Source: Modicisalibacter sp049808615 (GTDB lineage Bacteria > Pseudomonadota > Gammaproteobacteria > Pseudomonadales > Halomonadaceae). Taken from it: a stretch of 64,000 bases of DNA. Both the position numbers and the translations under genes were made by a program. The stretch covers positions 1 to 64,000 of the forward strand of contig NZ_JBNCAN010000009.1 in the NCBI RefSeq assembly GCF_049808615.1. Reading direction: 5' to 3'. The notes beneath the pieces are model-generated. The model ran no database searches. It was not told where the DNA came from and worked only from the letters and a program-made list of their open reading frames with translations. Below, piece by piece: positions 52,702 to 61,668 of the stretch (its first letter is position 1; each line of letters opens with the position of its first letter).

Positions 52702-53100
52702 ATGAAACGCACCATGCTGGATACGAATATCGTGAGCCACTTTGTGAAGGGGCTCCCGGCAGTGGATGCTCGAGTCTTGGCCGCCCCGATGACATCCCTG
52801 TGTATTTCAGCGATCACAGAGGCGGAATTGCTTTATGGGCTTGCCAAGCGGCCCCAGGCCAAGCGGTTGGCGTTAATGGTTCACGAATTCCTGCGCCGTA
52901 TCGATGTGCTTTTATGGAATAGCTCGCTGACAAACCGATACGGCGTTGTCAGGGCGGACCTTGAAAGCCGAGGAAAGACACCCGGCGATCTGGATCTTCT
53001 TATCGCTGTACACGCACTGGAAGTTGGGGCTGTACTGGCTACCAATGACAGGGTCTTTCAGTATGTGGATGGCTTACACATCGAGGATTGGACCCAGTAG
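52702..53100 (+). CDS. VapC-like PIN-domain ribonuclease toxin
   Basis: The protein has 132 residues from MKRTMLDTNIVSHFVKG with GGAGG upstream. PIN acidic residues: LDTN, ITEAELLYGL, and DLDLLIAVHALEVGAVLATNDRVF. VapC toxins cleave tRNA or rRNA. The gap of 90 bases to vapB is unusual, since most vapBC genes overlap. Confidence 0.88.
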   Translation: MKRTMLDTNIVSHFVKGLPAVDARVLAAPMTSLCISAITEAELLYGLAKRPQAKRLALMVHEFLRRIDVLLWNSSLTNRYGVVRADLESRGKTPGDLDLLIAVHALEVGAVLATNDRVFQYVDGLHIEDWTQ

Positions 53101-53255
53101 TTTCGGGTGTTAAAAAATCAAACAGTCTGACCGTCAGTGTTACTAAACCAGGATTGAGTAATTATCGAATGACCTCGAGGCCCTTTCCTGTGAAAGGAGT
53201 GTGGCGCTGAGGTATCATGTTCGTCTTGGTTTCTCCAACTCGAGGATGCCCGCCG

Positions 53256-54521
53256 ATGTTCACCCGTGACATGCAGATTGCCGGTTTCGATGATGCCCTG
53301 TTCGACGCGATGGAGAAGGAGGTCGTGCGTCAGGAAGCCCACATCGAGCTGATCGCTTCCGAGAACTATGCCAGTCCCCGGGTCATGGAGGCTCAAGGCA
53401 CTCAGTTGACCAACAAGTACGCCGAAGGCTATCCCGGCAAGCGCTATTACGGCGGCTGCGAATATGTCGATGTGGTCGAGGACATGGCCATCGATTATGC
53501 CAAGAAGCTATTTGGCGCCACCTATGCCAATGTGCAACCGCACTCTGGCTCTCAAGCCAACGCTGCGGTATTTCAGGCGCTGGTCAAGCCCGGCGATACC
53601 ATCCTTGGCATGAGCCTGGACGCGGGTGGTCACCTGACCCACGGTGCCAAGCCGAATTTTTCCGGCAAGCACTACAACGCCGTGCAGTACGGTCTCGATG
53701 ACAGCGGTCGCATCGACTACGACCAGGTCGCGACCCTGGCCAAGGAGCACAAGCCGAAGATGATCATCGCCGGCTTCTCGGCCTATTCACAGATCATCGA
53801 TTGGCAGCGCTTCCGTGAGATCGCCGACGAGGTAGGAGCCTACCTGCTGGTTGATATGGCGCACATTGCGGGCCTGGTTGCCGCTGGTGTCTATCCGAGC
53901 CCGCTGTCTCATGCGCACGTGGTCACCACCACCACCCACAAGACGTTGCAGGGTCCGCGCGGCGGCTTGATCCTGTCCGCCGAGGGCAGCGCGGAGGTGG
54001 AGAAGAAGCTGCAATCCGCGGTGTTCCCTGGCAGCCAGGGCGGTCCTTTGATGCATGTCATCGCCGCCAAGGCGGTATGCTTCAAGGAAGCCATGACGCA
54101 GGAATTCAAGGAGTATCAGCAACAGGTAGTCAAGAACGCTCAGGCCATGGCCGGTGTTTTCATGGAGCGTGGTTACGACATCGTCTCGGGGGGGACCGAG
54201 GATCATCTTTTCCTGCTGTCTCTGATCAAGCAGGGCATTACCGGCAAGGATGCAGATGCCGCGCTTGGGCGCGCGCATATCACGGTCAACAAGAACGCCG
54301 TGCCGGATGATCCGCAGAGCCCCTTCGTCACCTCCGGGCTACGTATCGGCACGCCGGCGGTCACCACCCGGGGCTTCGGCGAGAGTGAATGCAAGGAGTT
54401 GACGGGCTGGATCTGCGATATCCTCGATGCCATGGCCGAGGGCGATTCCAGCGCCGCGGAAGCCGAGGTGAAAAGCAAGGTCGAGACCCTCTGTGCCCGC
54501 TACCCGGTCTATCGCGACTGA
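53256..54521 (+). CDS. glyA: Serine hydroxymethyltransferase
   Basis: The protein has 421 residues from MFTRDMQIAGFDDALFD, with GAGGA 9 bases upstream. IELIASENYASPRVMEAQGT, NKYAEGYPGKRYYGGCE and the PLP lysine in VTTTTHKTLQGPRGGLI are complete. It converts serine and tetrahydrofolate to glycine and methylene-THF. No recognised riboswitch is seen in the 155-base leader. Confidence 0.96.
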   Translation: MFTRDMQIAGFDDALFDAMEKEVVRQEAHIELIASENYASPRVMEAQGTQLTNKYAEGYPGKRYYGGCEYVDVVEDMAIDYAKKLFGATYANVQPHSGSQANAAVFQALVKPGDTILGMSLDAGGHLTHGAKPNFSGKHYNAVQYGLDDSGRIDYDQVATLAKEHKPKMIIAGFSAYSQIIDWQRFREIADEVGAYLLVDMAHIAGLVAAGVYPSPLSHAHVVTTTTHKTLQGPRGGLILSAEGSAEVEKKLQSAVFPGSQGGPLMHVIAAKAVCFKEAMTQEFKEYQQQVVKNAQAMAGVFMERGYDIVSGGTEDHLFLLSLIKQGITGKDADAALGRAHITVNKNAVPDDPQSPFVTSGLRIGTPAVTTRGFGESECKELTGWICDILDAMAEGDSSAAEAEVKSKVETLCARYPVYRD

Positions 54522-54580
54522 TCTGAGGGTCATGTTGTCAGACGCTTTTTTCCCATCCGGCTGATCTGAAACCCGCAAGG

Positions 54581-54608
54581 CGTCTTGGCCCATCAAGGCG
54601 CTTTTATT
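54581..54608 (+). terminator. Rho-independent terminator after glyA
   Basis: GCGTCTTG (54581-54588) pairs with CAAGGCGC (54595-54602) with one wobble around a six-base loop, followed by TTTTATTT. Confidence 0.75.
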
Positions 54609-54733
54609 TGCAATTTATTCTCATTTCAACATCAGGAATCTGGTACCCTGGCGCCTCGCTAGGGCCGGGCAAAAGGAATGCGCTGCGCCCAAATGGACAT
54701 TCACCATTCATTTGCCAACAGCGAGCCGTGCCT

Positions 54734-56518
54734 ATGGCCATCCGTAAAGAAGCCACCGACCTGCAGCGTGCGCTGAAAGCCTGCAAGGGGTCCTTCATGA
54801 CGGTGGGGTTTTTCAGCATGTTCATCAACCTGCTCATGCTGGTGCCTCCTCTCTACATGCTGCAGGTTTACGATCGAGTCATCACGACGCGCAGCGAAGA
54901 AACCCTGCTCATGCTCACCTTGGTGGTGGTTTTCCTGTTCGCGGTAATGGGATGCCTTGAACTGGTGCGCTCGCGAATCCTGATCCGGGTCGGCAATCGG
55001 CTCGATACGTCGATCAACCAGCGCCTCTATACCGCCATGTTCCGGCGCAGCGTGCTGGCTCAGGGGCAGCAGACCGCACAACCGCTCAATGATCTGACCA
55101 ATGTGCGACAGTTCTTGACCGGCAATGGTCTCTTTGCCTTCTTCGATGCCCCTTGGGTGCCGGTCTATCTGGCGGTGCTGTTCCTCTTTCATCCTTGGTT
55201 GGGCATCTTCGCGACGATGGCGGGCATCGTGCTGCTGATGCTGGCGATTGCCAACGAGAAGGCGACCAAGACGTTGCTGGCCGAGGCCAGCAGCGAGCAG
55301 ATCCAGGCGCAGGAGCTGGCCAACAGCAATCTACGCAATTCGGAAGTGTTGCACGCCATGGGCATGCTGCCCGGCATCATGGGACGCTGGGCCAGCAAGC
55401 ACTACGAGTTCCTGGCCAAGCAGTCCCAGGCCAGCGATCGAGCCGGTGCTTTGACCAATGCGTCCAAGGTGCTGCGGCTACTGTTCCAGTCCCTGATTCT
55501 CGGCCTGGGCGCGTACCTGGTGCTGCAGGGCAGCATGACCCCGGGCATGATGATCGCTGGTTCGATCCTGATGGGACGAGCACTGGCCCCCATCGATCAG
55601 ATGATCGGCAGCTGGAAGGGGTTCGTCGGTTCGCGCAGCGCCTATCAGCGCTTGAATGAACTGCTCGAGCAGATTCCAGAAGAGAACCGGCGCATGTCGC
55701 TGCCAGCGCCGGATGGCGCCATGACTATCGAGTCCGTGGCGGCCGCGCCGCCCGGGGTGCGCATGGCGACCCTTCGCGGCGTCAACTTCACGGTGGCTAA
55801 AGGCGAGCATGTAGGCATCATCGGGCCCAGTGCGGCGGGGAAATCCACCTTGGCCAGGGTGCTGTTGGGCATCTGGCCTCCCCAGGTCGGGAAGGTGCGT
55901 CTGGATGGCGCTGATATCACTCAATGGAATCGCGATGAGTTGGGGCCCTACATCGGCTATCTGCCCCAGGATATCGAGCTGTTCGATGGCACTGTCAGCG
56001 AGAATATCGCGCGTTTCGGCAACGTCGATGCCATGAAGGTGGTCGGGGCTGCTCGCAAGGCCGGTGTACACGAGATGATCCTGCAGCTGCCCAACGGTTA
56101 CGACACCGCTATTCGCGCGTCGAGTGGCGTGCTCTCCGGTGGTCAACGTCAACGAATAGGACTCGCTCGGGCGCTTTACGGCAATCCGGTCCTGGTGGTG
56201 CTGGACGAGCCCAATTCCAATCTCGATGACCGCGGCGAGCGGGCACTGGCCGAGGCGATCCGAACACTCAAGAGAGAGGGCGTCACGCTCTTCGTCATCA
56301 GCCATCGCACCAGCATCCTGAAGCATATGGATAACCTGCTGGTACTCAAGGATGGGCAGGTCAGCATGTATGGGCCGCGGGATCAGGTATTCGCGCAGTT
56401 CGCCAAGCAGAGCGCTGCCAACAAGAAGCAGGTCGGTCAGGCTCAGAGTGCGCGCCTGGCGGCCATTCGTGGCGGACAGGCAGGCAGAGGGTCGCAATCC
56501 GAGGAGCAGGGGCCATGA
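54734..56518 (+). CDS. Type I secretion ABC exporter (PrtD/AprD-like, permease-ATPase)
   Basis: The protein has 594 residues from MAIRKEATDLQRALKACK. It lacks a C39-like N-terminal domain. The membrane domain begins FMTVGFFSMFINLLMLVPPLYMLQVYDRV, as in PrtD. ATPase: Walker A IGPSAAGKSTLARVLLGIW, signature LSGGQRQRIGLARAL, Walker B LVVLDEPNSNLD, H-loop ISHR. It drives export across both membranes with the next two gene products. The start codon has only a weak ribosome site. Confidence 0.92.
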   Translation: MAIRKEATDLQRALKACKGSFMTVGFFSMFINLLMLVPPLYMLQVYDRVITTRSEETLLMLTLVVVFLFAVMGCLELVRSRILIRVGNRLDTSINQRLYTAMFRRSVLAQGQQTAQPLNDLTNVRQFLTGNGLFAFFDAPWVPVYLAVLFLFHPWLGIFATMAGIVLLMLAIANEKATKTLLAEASSEQIQAQELANSNLRNSEVLHAMGMLPGIMGRWASKHYEFLAKQSQASDRAGALTNASKVLRLLFQSLILGLGAYLVLQGSMTPGMMIAGSILMGRALAPIDQMIGSWKGFVGSRSAYQRLNELLEQIPEENRRMSLPAPDGAMTIESVAAAPPGVRMATLRGVNFTVAKGEHVGIIGPSAAGKSTLARVLLGIWPPQVGKVRLDGADITQWNRDELGPYIGYLPQDIELFDGTVSENIARFGNVDAMKVVGAARKAGVHEMILQLPNGYDTAIRASSGVLSGGQRQRIGLARALYGNPVLVVLDEPNSNLDDRGERALAEAIRTLKREGVTLFVISHRTSILKHMDNLLVLKDGQVSMYGPRDQVFAQFAKQSAANKKQVGQAQSARLAAIRGGQAGRGSQSEEQGP

Positions 56519-57918
56519 CAGGGAATATGAAAGACGCTTCCAACCCTTCAGACAATCCCGAGCATCGCAGCATCGATGTCACACCCAGGCAAGCGCTGCC
56601 CGGTGACGCCTCGACAGCCCATGCAAGTCGCCTGCCTACCATGGACAAGGGGTATCGCCGTCTGGGCCTCGGGGTTCTGCTCCTCGCGTTCGGGGGGTTC
56701 GGTGGCTGGGCAGCCACGGCCGATCTTGCCGTCGCGGTAGTGGCCCCCGGGTCGGTCTCCGTAGAATCTTTCAAGAAGACGGTGCAGCATCTCGAGGGCG
56801 GCATCGCCAAGAAGATCCTCGTCGAGGACGGTGATCACGTCGAGGCGGGCGATCCACTGATCGTGCTGAATAATACTCAGGCGCTTTCCCGGCTGCAGAT
56901 TGCACGCTCCCAGTACTTGATCAATCGCGCCGCCGAGGTGCGCTTGTTGGCCGAGCAGAAAGGGGCCGACTCGCTCACATTCCCCGATGAACTGCTCGAG
57001 AGTGACTCCCAGCGTGTCGAGGAAGTGCTGGCGGTACAGCGCGCGCTGTTCGCGGCCCGTCGTGATGCGCTCACGGGCACCCTCGATGCGCTCGATGAGC
57101 AGGTCGTGCAGATGCGCGAGCAGATCGAGGGGCTCGAGGCGATGATCGGCAATAATCGCTCACGCATGAATTCCCTGGCGGAGGAGGCCAGTGACTATCG
57201 CTCGCTGTTCAAGGAGGGGCTTGGTGACAATCAGCGCCTGCGCGAACTCGAACGCCAGATTCTGCAGTACGAGGGCGAAATCGCCCAGCATCGCTCCGAG
57301 ATCGCGCGGTTGAAGTCCCAGATCAGCGAAAACGATGTCCAGAAGCAGGTCAAGCGCCAGGAGTTCCAGCAGGAAGTGGGCGAACAGCTACGCGAAGCTC
57401 AGGTGAGCATTGCCGATGCGGAGGAACGCATCATCGCCCTGGAAGATCAAGTGGGAAGGACCACGGTGGTGGCACCTGTCTCCGGCACCGTGGTCGGGCT
57501 GCAGATACACACCCTCGGGGCGGTCGTGAAACCGGGGGAGCCGATCATGGACGTGGTGCCCTCCGGGGATGGCTTTGTCGTCGAAGCCCGCATTCCGGAT
57601 CGCGATGTGGACAATATCTACCGTGGTCAGGAAGCCGAGATACGCTTCAGCGCCTTCAATCAGCGCTTGAGTAATGTCATCGAGGGAGAGGTCGTTCACG
57701 TGAGTGCCGATACCTTCAAGGATGAGGCCACCGGTACCCATTATTACAAGGCGCGAATCAAGGTGACCGAGCAGGGCAGGCGTGACATGACCGACAGCAT
57801 GCAGCTATTGGCGGGGATGCCCGCGGAAGTCATGATCCGTACCGGTGAGCGTACCTTCGCGAGTTACGTGGCAAAGCCCATTACCGACATGCTGGCGCGT
57901 GCCATGCGCGAGGAGTAG
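56515..57918 (+). CDS. Type I secretion membrane fusion protein (HlyD/PrtE family)
   Basis: The protein has 467 residues. ATG 56515 overlaps the exporter stop, with AGGAG upstream. A membrane segment (RLGLGVLLLAFGGFGGWAATAD) precedes the lipoyl half VQHLEGGIAKKILVEDGDHVEAGD, a long coiled coil (residues 140-300), VVAPVSGTVVGLQIHTLGAVVKPGEPIMDVVP and the C-terminal barrel with RTGERTFASYVAKPITDMLARAMRE, typical of T1SS adaptors. It connects the ABC exporter to TolC. Confidence 0.93.
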   Translation: MTGNMKDASNPSDNPEHRSIDVTPRQALPGDASTAHASRLPTMDKGYRRLGLGVLLLAFGGFGGWAATADLAVAVVAPGSVSVESFKKTVQHLEGGIAKKILVEDGDHVEAGDPLIVLNNTQALSRLQIARSQYLINRAAEVRLLAEQKGADSLTFPDELLESDSQRVEEVLAVQRALFAARRDALTGTLDALDEQVVQMREQIEGLEAMIGNNRSRMNSLAEEASDYRSLFKEGLGDNQRLRELERQILQYEGEIAQHRSEIARLKSQISENDVQKQVKRQEFQQEVGEQLREAQVSIADAEERIIALEDQVGRTTVVAPVSGTVVGLQIHTLGAVVKPGEPIMDVVPSGDGFVVEARIPDRDVDNIYRGQEAEIRFSAFNQRLSNVIEGEVVHVSADTFKDEATGTHYYKARIKVTEQGRRDMTDSMQLLAGMPAEVMIRTGERTFASYVAKPITDMLARAMREE

Positions 57919-57922
57919 AGCC

Positions 57923-59440
57923 GTGGCAGCTTATGCAAAGACCACAAGCATGCAGCGTATTTCCCTTGCCGGCCTTCTGCTGGGGCTTCTTTTCACCCCG
58001 TCTGTTGGTGCTCGATCCATGACGGAACCGTCGGATTCCGCTGCTGAGGAAGCCGTCTCCCGAGGCGAGGTGTTCGGCGCCGAGGGCAGTAGCAATGTCT
58101 CGACCGCGCCCAACGCACTTCCTTCGTTGCCGGCACTCTTCGGTCAAGCATTGGAGCACGACGCCGAACTCGCCCGGCAGCGTTATGACATGCAGGCCAC
58201 CGCCCAGCAGGTTCCCCAGGCCCAGGCGGGATTACGACCAAGGGTCGATGCCAGTGCCGGCTATACCTACCAGGACACGGACAATTACTACACCGGCAAC
58301 CCTCAGTACGATCCCAGCAACGACTTGGTCGGCGATCCCGACAACGAAACACGGTTTGAAGGGCAAACCCGTGATACTACCTGGCAGGTGCAGTTGACCC
58401 AGCCGCTGTTCAGCCTCGAGCGCTGGCGCCAGGTCGATAAGGCCAAGGCCCAGCGTGACGCCGCGGAGCTGCAGGTTGCGGTGGCCGAGCGCGACCTGGC
58501 GCTGATGGTGTCCGAGGCCTATCTCGATGCCTATCTAGCCTCGCGTAAACTCGGCCTGCTCGATTCCAAGCGCGAAGCCCTTACCCTTCAGGTAAAGCAG
58601 GCGCAACGTGCCTACGATCTGGGGGTCGGCGATCGGATCAATCTGCTCGAGTCCCAGTCGCGCCGCGATCAGGCCGTCGCCGATCAGATTCGTGCGGAAA
58701 ATGAACTGGACAACGCCCTGAGCGATCTGCAGCGTCTCACCGGCCAGCTACCGGCATTTTCCGGCGTCGCGCTGAACGATCTTTCGACGTTGAAGGTGAA
58801 AAGCGACTGGGGACAGGTGGACGAATGGCTGACGCGCACGCCGGGCAATATCGAGGTGCAACTGGCAAAGCAGAAGCAACAGGTGGCCCGCGAAGACACC
58901 AGTGTCCGTCGCGCCGGGCACTATCCGGAGCTGAATCTCAATCTGGGCTACGCGGACCGCGATTCCAACGATCCCTTCCGCGAGAATGAAAGTGCCTCGG
59001 CAGGCCTGGAGCTGAATGTTCCGATCTACCGCGGGGGGCTCACCACGGCAAGCGTGCGTCAGGGGGAATTGACCGTGCTGGCCAGCGAAGCGGCCTATAC
59101 CAACAGTCTCAACCTGGCGCAGCAGGAAGTCCGCAAGCGCATGCGCAGCCTGAATGGCGATGTGCGCCAGATCGAGGCGCTCAAGCGCTCCATCGAGTCC
59201 AGCCGGCTTTTCCTGGAGGCCGCGGAAAAGGGTGAGCAACTCGGGCTGCGTGATCTGGTCGATGTGCTCGATGCTCGTGCCGAACTCTACGATCTGCGTA
59301 TTCAGTTTGTTGAAGTCGCGCGGCAGTATCTGCTCGATACCTTGAACCTGGAAGCTGCGGTGGGTGATCTGGATACCCAGGACCTGCAGCAGGTCACCGC
59401 TTTGCTGTCGCGTATCTCCGGTGTCGAGCAGAGTGGTTGA
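57923..59440 (+). CDS. TolC-family outer membrane protein of the type I secretion system
   Basis: The protein has 505 residues from GTG 57923, five bases after the adaptor stop and with GAGGAG upstream. Signal peptide ISLAGLLLGLLFTPSVGA. OEP repeats: LPALFGQALEHDAELARQR, LRPRVDASAGYTYQD; then LTRTPGNIEVQLAKQ, HYPELNLNLGYADRDSNDPF. The Asn-Asp motif in YDLGVGDRINLLES is typical. It is the dedicated exit channel of this locus. Confidence 0.9.
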   Translation: MAAYAKTTSMQRISLAGLLLGLLFTPSVGARSMTEPSDSAAEEAVSRGEVFGAEGSSNVSTAPNALPSLPALFGQALEHDAELARQRYDMQATAQQVPQAQAGLRPRVDASAGYTYQDTDNYYTGNPQYDPSNDLVGDPDNETRFEGQTRDTTWQVQLTQPLFSLERWRQVDKAKAQRDAAELQVAVAERDLALMVSEAYLDAYLASRKLGLLDSKREALTLQVKQAQRAYDLGVGDRINLLESQSRRDQAVADQIRAENELDNALSDLQRLTGQLPAFSGVALNDLSTLKVKSDWGQVDEWLTRTPGNIEVQLAKQKQQVAREDTSVRRAGHYPELNLNLGYADRDSNDPFRENESASAGLELNVPIYRGGLTTASVRQGELTVLASEAAYTNSLNLAQQEVRKRMRSLNGDVRQIEALKRSIESSRLFLEAAEKGEQLGLRDLVDVLDARAELYDLRIQFVEVARQYLLDTLNLEAAVGDLDTQDLQQVTALLSRISGVEQSG

Positions 59441-59552
59441 ACGGTTCACAAAAAACGCTGTTGAAAGGATGGCTTTCCAGCGCTTCTGCGCTACCCTTTT
59501 CGATATGCGCCGAGGGCAGGTGCATTCGCCTTTCGATCCGGAGTGAGTACTT

Positions 59553-61109
59553 ATGGACAATAGCTTTGCCGAGCAGAAGGTTCAGGCGCTATATGCCGCC
59601 TATCTAGGGCAGCCCGCCGATCCTGTTGGCCAGCGTGCAGGAGCCTATTTACTCGACGAGGATATCCTCGATTTCGATGAGCTGGCGACAGGCTTTTCCT
59701 ACTACAGCGATTTTCGCGCTAAAGGGGACAAACCCGATGATGAAGCACTGATCACCAACCTCTACGATGCCTTGTTCGAGCGTGAGCCGGATTCCGACGA
59801 CCTGTCGTTCTGGACCGAGCAGCTGGACAGTGGCGCGTTACAGCGTGACGAGGTGGTGCCGGCGCTGCTCAGTAACGCAAGTCCTGCCGATCAGGAGGCG
59901 AGCTTCGCCAAGTTCTCCATCGCCGATTACTACGCAAGCAATGTCTCTCAGCGCGAGTTCGACAAGGACCAGCAGCTGACGTTGGATAACCTGCGCTCCA
60001 ATGAACAACTCTACGCAGATCTCGAAGCGCTCGACGATGAGCGCGACGCCCTGAAACTGGACGTGGCCGGTGAATCCCTGGAAGGGCGACCGCTCTATCG
60101 GGCCGAGGTAGGGGAAGGCGACAAGACCATCATGATCGTTTCCCAGCAACACGGGGACGAACCATTGGGCACCGAGGCGCTGGTCGAGCTGCTCGATATT
60201 CTCAGTGCAGATACCGAGTACGCCGAGAACCTACGTGAAGAAGTGACCGTGGTGGCAATGCCGCGGGTCAATCCGGATGGGTTTGCGCGCTGGGAGCAAC
60301 AGGCGGCCGGCGATCAGGACGTGCTCGACCCACGGCGCAACTCCGCGGATATGGACCTCAATCGCAGCTACGATGCCGCCAATCGTCCCGATCCGGAGAC
60401 CATCCCCGAGGCGTTGGCGGTGCTCGAGGTGGTCGATGAATATGAGCCGGATCTGTTTCTGGATTATCACCACCAGAACAACTATCTCGGCGACGATGGT
60501 GAACTCGATACCATGTCGGTGCAGTGGGCAACCAATCCCGAGGTGGAACCCCAGGTATCGGAAACCGGCCAGCGTGCCGCGGTGGCGATCGCCAACCAGC
60601 TCGAGGATTTCGATCACAATCAGCTCTCTCTGTTTCCCGGAAGTGATACCCCGGCCATAGCGCGCAACGGTCTGGCGCTGGAGGGTACACCGACATTGCT
60701 GATCGAACAGCGCGGCTTGCAGGAGATGGATCAGATCGCTCAGGAAGGTCTCGATACCGATTACAGCGCCCTGGCCAGCGCCCTCACCGCCGAAGGCCTG
60801 CTGAGCATGCTGGGGGTCATCGAGGCCGTGGCGGATGACTCCTTTGATGAGCTCGATCCGGCAGAGGCATTGACGATAGCCGAGCGGGGTGAGCGACTCC
60901 CCTTCGAGGAGATCTACGCCACGGGTCAGCGCGATAGCCTGCAATGGGCAAGCGATGAGAACATGACCTTCGATGACCAGGCCATGGTCGCCGACGCAGC
61001 ACCGGCTCAGAATGATTCGATGACTTCGGACCTGGGGCTCAGTGACGCTGGGGCGGCGTTGATGGGTATTCAGGAGAGCAGTGAAGCAACGGATTACACG
61101 ATCGCGTAA
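59553..61109 (+). CDS. Probable type I-secreted M14 zinc carboxypeptidase with DUF4214-like N-terminus
   Basis: The protein has 518 residues, very acidic, with no signal peptide. Two DUF4214-like units occupy residues 8-55 (VQALYAAYLGQPADPVGQ) and 66-130 (ITNLYDALFEREPDSDDLSFW). The M14 domain spans about 165-430: SQQHGDEPLGTEAL (H200, E203 zinc ligands), MPRVNPDGFARW, DMDLNRSYDA (N270, R271 substrate binding), FLDYHHQN (third zinc ligand) and TLLIEQRG (E385 catalytic). The tail is low in Lys and ends EATDYTIA, plausible as a T1SS signal. No RTX GGxGxD repeats are present. It directly follows the secretion genes, so it is probably their substrate; the peptide it cleaves is unknown. Confidence 0.8.
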   Translation: MDNSFAEQKVQALYAAYLGQPADPVGQRAGAYLLDEDILDFDELATGFSYYSDFRAKGDKPDDEALITNLYDALFEREPDSDDLSFWTEQLDSGALQRDEVVPALLSNASPADQEASFAKFSIADYYASNVSQREFDKDQQLTLDNLRSNEQLYADLEALDDERDALKLDVAGESLEGRPLYRAEVGEGDKTIMIVSQQHGDEPLGTEALVELLDILSADTEYAENLREEVTVVAMPRVNPDGFARWEQQAAGDQDVLDPRRNSADMDLNRSYDAANRPDPETIPEALAVLEVVDEYEPDLFLDYHHQNNYLGDDGELDTMSVQWATNPEVEPQVSETGQRAAVAIANQLEDFDHNQLSLFPGSDTPAIARNGLALEGTPTLLIEQRGLQEMDQIAQEGLDTDYSALASALTAEGLLSMLGVIEAVADDSFDELDPAEALTIAERGERLPFEEIYATGQRDSLQWASDENMTFDDQAMVADAAPAQNDSMTSDLGLSDAGAALMGIQESSEATDYTIA

Positions 61110-61138
61110 ACCCTGATAGACCAGCATATAAACGAGAG

Positions 61139-61178
61139 CACAGTGCGATTCGCGACGTCTGATCGCGGTCGCATTGTG
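61139..61178 (+). terminator. Hairpin after the M14 peptidase gene, probable terminator
   Basis: CACAGTGCGA (61139-61148) pairs with TCGCATTGTG (61169-61178) with one wobble, with further CGCG pairing inside. The downstream AAATTCCTGTTT is only weakly T-rich. Confidence 0.45.
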
Positions 61179-61271
61179 AAATTCCTGTTTCGATGGTTGT
61201 GCTGAAGCGCTAGGATGCAAATCGTTACATACGTTTAAACTCGTTATCCAAGCGTTTCTGGAGTTTTTATC

Positions 61272-61535
61272 ATGGCGTCTACTCAACATATGGCCTTCTT
61301 CATCCTGGTGCCTGCGCCAGGCAATACCTCACTGAGCAGCCAGAGCAGTAACGGCCATACCCTCAGCATTGCCACCTTGAGCGATATCGATGCCGCTAAG
61401 CGCTTGACACAAGAGCTCACCTCGCAAGGGGTCGATACGATCGAACTCAGCTCGAGCTTCGGTGAGCAAGGATTGAAGGCAGTGCGTGAGATGGCAGGAG
61501 GCAACGTCAAGGTAGGGCTCGTGCGCTTCGATTGA
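61272..61535 (+). CDS. Small DUF6506-like protein
   Basis: The protein has 87 residues. MAFFILVPAPGNTSLSSQS, then DIDAAKRLTQELTSQGVDTIELSSSFGEQGLKAVREMAGG and VKVGLVRFD. The order of an initial hydrophobic strand, a helix, IELxxxFGxxG and a final VxVGxV strand resembles DUF6506 proteins. The function is unknown. It is monocistronic, with a terminator after it. Confidence 0.68.
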   Translation: MASTQHMAFFILVPAPGNTSLSSQSSNGHTLSIATLSDIDAAKRLTQELTSQGVDTIELSSSFGEQGLKAVREMAGGNVKVGLVRFD

Positions 61536-61567
61536 TAGGATGCAGTTCCCATATCATGGCTTTGACG

Positions 61568-61603
61568 GAGCGCCTTTAAACTAAAGTTCAAAGGCGCTCT
61601 TTT
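61568..61603 (+). terminator. Rho-independent terminator
   Basis: GAGCGCCTTT (61568-61577) and AAAGGCGCTC (61590-61599) form a perfect 10-bp stem, followed by TTTTCG. Confidence 0.85.
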
Positions 61604-61619
61604 CGTTATTATCCGATCC

Positions 61620-61632
61620 TATGTCGGACATA
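61620..61632. promoter_or_regulatory. Palindrome TATGTCGGACATA, possible GntR operator
   Basis: A perfect 6+1+6 palindrome in front of the FadR-type regulator. If translation starts at 61669, it lies in the leader and could be the autoregulatory site; FadR-subfamily operators are palindromes of similar size. If translation starts at 61621 it would overlap the start codon. Confidence 0.5.
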
Positions 61633-61668
61633 GCTAAACGCTGGTCCTACAAGCTCGGACACTATTTC

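Noticed and set aside
53101..53255. Possible riboswitch upstream of glyA
   Set aside because: Only a short CTTTCCTGTGAAAGG hairpin is visible; no glycine, SAM or THF riboswitch core could be recognised.
54608..54630. Fur-box-like A/T-rich stretch before the type I secretion genes
   Set aside because: The match to the Fur consensus is poor and there is no second supporting site; it overlaps the T-run of the glyA terminator.
55478..56497. Minus-strand open frame of 339 codons
   Set aside because: Antisense to the type I exporter ATPase domain, whose Walker motifs are intact on the plus strand.
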